10,231 nucleotides of DNA from Candidatus Falkowiibacteriota bacterium. Lineage in GTDB: Bacteria; Patescibacteriota; Patescibacteriia; Patescibacteriales; SZUA-104. Numbering within the stretch: the stretch's first letter is position 1; the number at the start of each line of letters is the position of its first letter. Made by a program: the position numbers and the translations under genes. The notes under the pieces were generated by a model. It was not told where the DNA came from, ran no database searches, and saw only the letters and a program-made list of their open reading frames with translations. This document shows positions 7,601-10,231 of the stretch, one piece after another. The DNA is taken from positions 1 to 10,231 of the forward strand of contig JALUVW010000095.1 of NCBI GenBank assembly GCA_027020105.1, read 5' to 3'.

Positions 7601-8483
7601 CCGCCACTTTCCTTACAGGAATTGACTCAAGTAATAACCTCCTGTTTTTTGGTTGTTCGATTAATTTTAGTAACTCGCTATTTAGTTGGTTTGTAACAAT
7701 TTCTTGAATTTTTGCATTTCGTTCGCGTTGAGCCTCCCAAAAATCTTCACTGCCATCATAGTCATCTGGGTTTATTTCCGGTATTTGTTTCTCCACCTTG
7801 TTTTTAACTCGTTGTTCTATTTTATAAGATAGAGACGATATATTCTCTTGTATCCTTGCAAATTGATGCTTTAGTGTCTGTATAAATGGGGTAACATCGC
7901 TAACATCACCTGCAATCATCTTACCTTCATCTTCGTCCCAAACTCTCATTCCAAAATCGTTTTCGCAAAGATAACGATCCTGTGACCTTAAATAGTATCT
8001 ATGTGTAATATCACTACCAACTTGTTTAGCTTCGTTTTGTGTATCTGTGCGAATATTATCTCTTGCATAAGCAAGAGCGAGCAAGTCAGCAGAAGAAATA
8101 TCTTTATAGTAAACTTCATATTCTCCTTGAAAAATTTTTGTATTTCCGTTCTCGTCTTTTTTGATGTAATAATCGGCGTTTAGTAAACCGATTTGCTCAT
8201 TCGTCAAACCAAGCGCGTCAACTATTTTTCCATGGTCTACCCCCACTATTAACGTTGGAATAAGTTTTTGAAGGTTTTGATCAATAAAATTTTCAGCTTC
8301 TCTTTCAATATCCCTTCTTTTTAAAGGTTTTGTCGTCTTCTTTGTTTCAAAAGAGCTTTCCAATTCAAAATGCAACCCTTCTTTAGATCTGGGCGCATTT
8401 AGATACGCAGCAAGTCCTTCTTCAATTTCCCGCTGCTCTAATTTTTTTGATTGCCCTTTGGGCATTGAAAATTTTTCTAACAT
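4635..8483 (-). CDS. giant protein of unknown function with C-terminal GNAT-like domains
   Basis: A single intact frame of 1282 residues from the ATG at 8483 to a TAG. I recognise no family in residues 1-950; this part is charged, mostly helical in look, rich in Asp/Glu/Lys/Arg and aromatic residues, and has no signal peptide or membrane helix, so it is probably cytoplasmic. Residues about 955-1100 form a separate module with WVCGNYTDCCMPFG (969-983, Cys972, Cys978, Cys979), TQYFTVKYGGRIVAQSVV and VILDNIEVAN; the strand pattern looks like an atypical GNAT fold, which is inference. Residues about 1110-1280 resemble a GNAT N-acetyltransferase: MVVLPKFQGSNVARKMMQRV is the acetyl-CoA loop and helix, then WIKSNGFT near the end. 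The loop has QGSNVA where the family pattern is (R/Q)xxGx(G/A), so the usual third glycine is Asn1207. Codon choice differs by eye from neighbouring genes. An AT-rich TAAAAT/TATAAA lies just upstream, with no Shine-Dalgarno. ATG8465 is an alternative start. Confidence 0.85.
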   Translation of the reverse strand: MLEKFSMPKGQSKKLEQREIEEGLAAYLNAPRSKEGLHFELESSFETKKTTKPLKRRDIEREAENFIDQNLQKLIPTLIVGVDHGKIVDALGLTNEQIGLLNADYYIKKDENGNTKIFQGEYEVYYKDISSADLLALAYARDNIRTDTQNEAKQVGSDITHRYYLRSQDRYLCENDFGMRVWDEDEGKMIAGDVSDVTPFIQTLKHQFARIQENISSLSYKIEQRVKNKVEKQIPEINPDDYDGSEDFWEAQRERNAKIQEIVTNQLNSELLKLIEQPKNRRLLLESIPVRKVADHIHFNYYNIARRYGLISDDPIADYENFNRYGHKRIERLLREPTDNERSGASLNFLYSDFYRKPVIVSDSSEKERVIGEARRGVKDLLAYNAAQADPTIKDAFDKYRSPRGEQSPYFYSDADIYDFIKAVGADKVGEILKSDDRNIFEQMTGYGFLRDLGYDVSRFEPDRLKKQLYEANKLARSGIWNYLSEREKDNWEQKKQPGQTWLEAVGRRRARDLFREGKRMYWLAQQVYMQNPNRNEDDRFYHEDSYVDWAKYDLTKADVPEEKLNGYLNSHRNLIVALLSQNSKNRYSEEGQTGISATLGLIIQALERGQDLRGVAIANDKQRYLEGIIKGEVEDDLEFALKDWPASWREALTKEEIALYYEHANDYVLLDPNRLAKYAQWRASADGKKWTKLFNESVNRKSDLDFRICLGDQNDEVKDWYRSGAEYVGNKAMQDYLMRFNATRDTNGQLANWHDTLFWAPNINKLEVSEAKSVLTDIRTMDENREFVQLIPRYDKERDPFKETPIQSLRELKKRVLAIESNVDLSKFPPELIGITMAPGFNLSALESMMNRQDFKDLVDGKLDTNQPFKPHRRIFIGRNLPDVLQEALGSYKRKIQGTANSPKKLFNHLKKLIEGRTVGDRKMTVTDLLKDVPTDLEEEVILLLQKQNVNVGPIIEAQVHAKSDPDGWVCGNYTDCCMPFGASNNNDYMFNPSTQYFTVKYGGRIVAQSVVVDGRDNRDGGDVVILDNIEVANNYKNLTPLLSRAYQTFWTEYTSKPVKVGTGSSDLIPPGGVLEENHFSPKTRLSYSDATGSRIYDLPKIKGVESADQIISFANLTERDADLIVKMEAEAYAEDMRQGKAHILDIIKKQRELEVPGAASSFVVRKGNEPAGYLLVLPEKSEVNHDEQVAHIYDMVVLPKFQGSNVARKMMQRVLDIASAYNVSIEAETRASTSYALLMNKRIQRWIKSNGFTLTKNEKMPEYLGGEDFYFVRFENIKTE

Positions 8484-8495
8484 AATATTTATATT

Positions 8496-8567
8496 TTAGT
8501 TATTTAATAAATCATCTACACCAACACCGAGCGCTTTTGCAATCAATTGCAAAGTTTCAATTTGCGG
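8496..8567 (-). pseudogene. C-terminal remnant of an XRE/Cro-CI HTH regulator
   Basis: Read on the minus strand, the bases right after the tRNA acceptor stem encode IETLQLIAKALGVGVDDLL, then Asn-Asn-TAA (stop at 8496-8498). This matches the end of the XRE/HTH_3 domain (consensus like PSLETLLKIAKALGVSVDELL) closely enough to exclude chance. The rest of the domain is missing: going upstream, the frame runs directly into the tRNA. There is no usable start codon for a protein, so it is a truncated relic. It occupies the space between the tRNA and the promoter region of the giant gene, and it indicates past insertion or deletion at the tRNA 3' end. Confidence 0.8.
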
Positions 8568-8651
8568 AGAGGCAGGGATTCGAACCCTGGGTTCCCGTGA
8601 AGGAACATCGCTTTTCGAGAGCGACCCGTTCAACCGCTCCGGCACCTCTCC
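8565..8651 (-). tRNA. tRNA-Ser(CGA)
   Basis: An 87-base cloverleaf with a 7-bp acceptor stem GGAGAGG/CCTCTCC and a discriminator G. The anticodon stem-loop is TCGCT-CTCGAAA-AGCGA, giving anticodon CGA (reads UCG). A long variable arm (GTTCC/GGAAC) is typical of class II tRNA-Ser. The T arm contains GGTTCGAATCC. The 3' CCA is not encoded: CAA follows the discriminator, so CCA must be added by nucleotidyltransferase. The bases immediately after it belong to an HTH gene remnant. Confidence 0.97.
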
Positions 8652-8652
8652 C

Positions 8653-8710
8653 GGTCAACAGTTAATCATTAACAGTTAACAATTAGCAATTAATGGTTAA
8701 CGATTAGCCG
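8653..8710. repeat. AT-rich GTTAA/ATTA short repeats upstream of the tRNA
   Basis: The words GTTAATCATTAAC, GTTAACAATTAG, CAATTAATGGTTAAC and GATTAG follow each other as direct and inverted variants of GTTAAC-NATTA. No gene fits. The tRNA promoter must lie here or further upstream, but no clear -35/-10 pair stands out. Confidence 0.55.
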
Positions 8711-8718
8711 TTTTTTGA

Positions 8719-8742
8719 AATACTACCATATATGGTAGTATT
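8719..8742. promoter_or_regulatory. perfect 24-bp palindrome, possible operator or terminator
   Basis: AATACTACCATA is followed directly by its exact complement, with no loop. It starts one base after the stop codon of the O-antigen ligase-like gene (minus strand). On the plus strand it is followed by TTGTTATTTTTTG, but no plus-strand gene leads into it. On the minus strand there is no T run, only TCAAAAAA. It may help end the ligase transcript or bind a dimeric protein near the tRNA. Confidence 0.6.
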
Positions 8743-8743
8743 G

Positions 8744-10231
8744 TTATTTTTTGTTTTTTGTTTCCGGTTTTAATTTCATTAAACCCATCATCGCCAAAAA
8801 AATCCAGAACATCGCCGCCAAATCATTTTTGAAATAAGGAACATCCACCAATCCGTGAACCGCGATTACCGCCATTGCCCCGATCAACCCTAACGCCAAA
8901 TGTTTATTTTTTAAATCACCGGGATTTCGGATTATTTTTGTTCCTGTCGCGAAATACTTCCCAATTATCCAAATAAACAACAGCATCCCCGCCAATCCCA
9001 ATTCCGTCCAGAAATTTAAAAATATATTATGCGGGTACAGGTAAATTTCAACAGGCTGCCAATATTTGCTTTTGTATTTTTCGTCAAATATGACTATTTT
9101 GCGGCGGAAATCGGGATCGTTGTCTTTGTTGAAAAATATCCCTTCCTTGTGATACGGCCTTATGGTTTTTTGATAATTGGCGAGCCCGGCGCCGGTTATC
9201 AGCCGTCCGTCCTTTAACATTTCCCAAGTTTCTCTCCACTGCGCTTTTCTTATTTCTCCGGACAAATCTTTTAGCGTTATTTTTTTCGCCGCGTATTCTC
9301 CGGCCGGCGTATATACCATTATGCCCGCTATTGCTAAAATAATCAAGCCCATTGCCGCCAATCTTATTTTTTTACCCGCCAATAATCCAAATAATACCAA
9401 GCCGGCCGCCACGCCAATCAACGCCCCCTCTGATTTTGCGAAATAAATTGATAACGTTGATAAAATAATTGCTATACCAATAAAAAAATTTTTTAGCGAA
9501 ATTTTTGGATTTGTGATTTTGAATTTTGAATTTATTTGTAATTTGTAATTTGTAATTTGTAATTTACCGGCTATCCATCCAAACAAAACCAGCACAATCG
9601 GACCCAAATACAATCCCACGGCATTCGGGTATCCGAAAAAAGAAGTGACGCGCCTTGTTTCTTCCGCCGCCCAAAATTCATTGGAAATAAAAGCGCCGGT
9701 GAATTTTTGATAAATCGCCAATAATGAAACCCCTAAAGCCGAAATCGCCAACGGCCATAAAATTTTTTCCGCGTTGAAGTCCGACTTCGCTTCCCCGAAG
9801 TCGGACTTCGTTTTTTTGCCGAACACATTTATTATTAAAATAAACAGCAAAGCCGGTTCAAAAAAATACGCCTTCCAAATTCCCAGAGCGCCATACGAAA
9901 ATCCGGAAACCCCAACCGCCGCGTAAGATATTATCAAAAGTAATCCGACTTCCAATCCGAACGGATAATTTATTAATTTTCCGCCGTTCGCCGTCCGCCG
10001 TCCGCCGTCCATCTTCAATCTTAATTTTATATTATCAATCACATTTTTGTAATTTTTTAAAAACCAAGTTCCGAAGGATATTAAAATCATCGCTTCAAGC
10101 AGGGTGAACGGCACCCCGAAAATTTTAAACCTGATTAAATAAGCGGGCAGGGCCGCGATTAAAAACATCACCGCCCAATCCAGGCGCCTCGCGGCTAAGA
10201 TAAAATAGAGTATGCAAAAAATTAAAATTAA
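8744..10231 (-). CDS. O-antigen ligase/polymerase-family membrane protein (5' end outside window)
   Basis: Polytopic membrane protein of the Wzy_C/WaaL (PF04932-type) group, which transfers or polymerises undecaprenyl-linked glycans at the outer face of the cytoplasmic membrane. Counting from the first GTG inside the frame (10171), 475 residues are visible with about ten hydrophobic segments. Marks are RVTSFFGYPNAVGLYLGP (about 174-191), GRLITGAGLANYQ in the large extracytoplasmic loop (about 322-334), YPHNIFLNFWTELGLAGM (about 379-396) and HGLVDVPYFKNDLAAMFW (about 439-456). Upstream of the GTG the frame stays open to the window edge and encodes another hydrophobic stretch (ILIFCILYFILAARRLDWA). 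The real start is therefore probably beyond 10231 and the gene is cut by the window. Three repeat-derived insertions lie in presumed loops at residues about 54-64, 122-132 and 203-223. The donor and acceptor glycan cannot be inferred. Confidence 0.88.
   Translation of the reverse strand, partial: LILIFCILYFILAARRLDWAVMFLIAALPAYLIRFKIFGVPFTLLEAMILISFGTWFLKNYKNVIDNIKLRLKMDGGRRTANGGKLINYPFGLEVGLLLIISYAAVGVSGFSYGALGIWKAYFFEPALLFILIINVFGKKTKSDFGEAKSDFNAEKILWPLAISALGVSLLAIYQKFTGAFISNEFWAAEETRRVTSFFGYPNAVGLYLGPIVLVLFGWIAGKLQITNYKLQINSKFKITNPKISLKNFFIGIAIILSTLSIYFAKSEGALIGVAAGLVLFGLLAGKKIRLAAMGLIILAIAGIMVYTPAGEYAAKKITLKDLSGEIRKAQWRETWEMLKDGRLITGAGLANYQKTIRPYHKEGIFFNKDNDPDFRRKIVIFDEKYKSKYWQPVEIYLYPHNIFLNFWTELGLAGMLLFIWIIGKYFATGTKIIRNPGDLKNKHLALGLIGAMAVIAVHGLVDVPYFKNDLAAMFWIFLAMMGLMKLKPETKNKK
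9535..9562. repeat. 4 x 7-nt tandem repeat inside the O-antigen ligase-like gene
   Basis: Four exact tandem copies of TTTGTAA (plus strand), with decayed related words (GATTTGTGATTTTGAATTTTGAA) just left of them. On the coding strand they give an inserted segment KLQITNYKLQINSKFKITN between two membrane helices. Because 28 bases is not a multiple of three, copy-number change would shift the frame. Confidence 0.85.
9776..9809. repeat. double palindrome GAAGTC-N-GACTTC inside the ligase-like gene
   Basis: GAAGTCCGACTTCG (9776-9789) and its exact complement CGAAGTCGGACTTC (9796-9809) surround six bases. Each arm is itself a near-perfect palindrome (6-1-6). On the coding strand this produces the repeated peptide KSDFGEAKSDF in a loop after a membrane helix. 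Confidence 0.85.
9982..10009. repeat. second 4 x 7-nt tandem repeat inside the ligase-like gene
   Basis: Four tandem heptamers, CGCCGTT then CGCCGTC three times. They encode the low-complexity segment DGGRRTANGG between the first and second predicted membrane regions of the visible protein. The array has the same unit length, copy number and total length as the one at 9535-9562, yet a GC-rich sequence. Confidence 0.85.

Noticed and set aside
8001..8183. 60-codon plus-strand frame and similar plus-strand frames across 4900-7220
   Set aside because: All are antisense to the intact 1282-codon gene and show no start signals or family features.

Overview
The window carries six protein genes, one tRNA, and repeat-rich spacers. 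Composition is moderately AT-rich. Recognisable Shine-Dalgarno sites are almost absent, and -10 boxes lie unusually close to start codons. Small repeats are scattered between and inside genes. Together these suggest a Candidate Phyla Radiation (Patescibacteria, Parcubacteria-like) genome. That placement is an inference from style, because no phylogenetic marker is present.

Left part (about 1-3150). A SufS-like cysteine desulfurase is on the minus strand. It is divergent from a tight two-gene plus-strand operon: an LpxH-like metallophosphoesterase and a SpoU/TrmH-type RNA methyltransferase two bases apart. The spacer between the divergent units (1291-1616) holds putative back-to-back promoters, an irregular array of eight CCGAAT words, and a TATAAT box that could give a leaderless transcript. 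The operon ends in a strong hairpin terminator. On the other side of that terminator a VUT/YhhQ-type queuosine-precursor transporter gene converges from the minus strand.

Middle part (about 3870-8565). This looks like an accessory segment. A roughly 770-base non-coding stretch is full of small tri-loop hairpins and one long inverted repeat. It is followed by a 1282-residue minus-strand protein with no recognisable N-terminal two-thirds. Its C-terminal third carries a cysteine-rich, possibly GNAT-like domain and then a GNAT acetyltransferase-like domain with an altered acetyl-CoA loop. Its codon choice looks different from its neighbours. Just upstream of it, exactly abutting the 3' end of a tRNA-Ser(CGA) gene, is the orphan C-terminal tail of an XRE/Cro-CI helix-turn-helix regulator. 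That junction is what insertion or deletion at a tRNA attachment site would leave.

Right part (8570-10231). After the tRNA come short AT-rich repeats and a perfect 24-bp palindrome. A polytopic O-antigen ligase/polymerase-family membrane protein follows, whose frame is still open at the window edge. This gene contains three in-frame repeat insertions: two 4 x 7-nt tandem arrays and one double palindrome.

The housekeeping genes (sulfur mobilisation, RNA methylation, queuosine salvage, envelope glycan assembly) do not form one pathway. The most interesting material is the giant protein and its tRNA-linked context.
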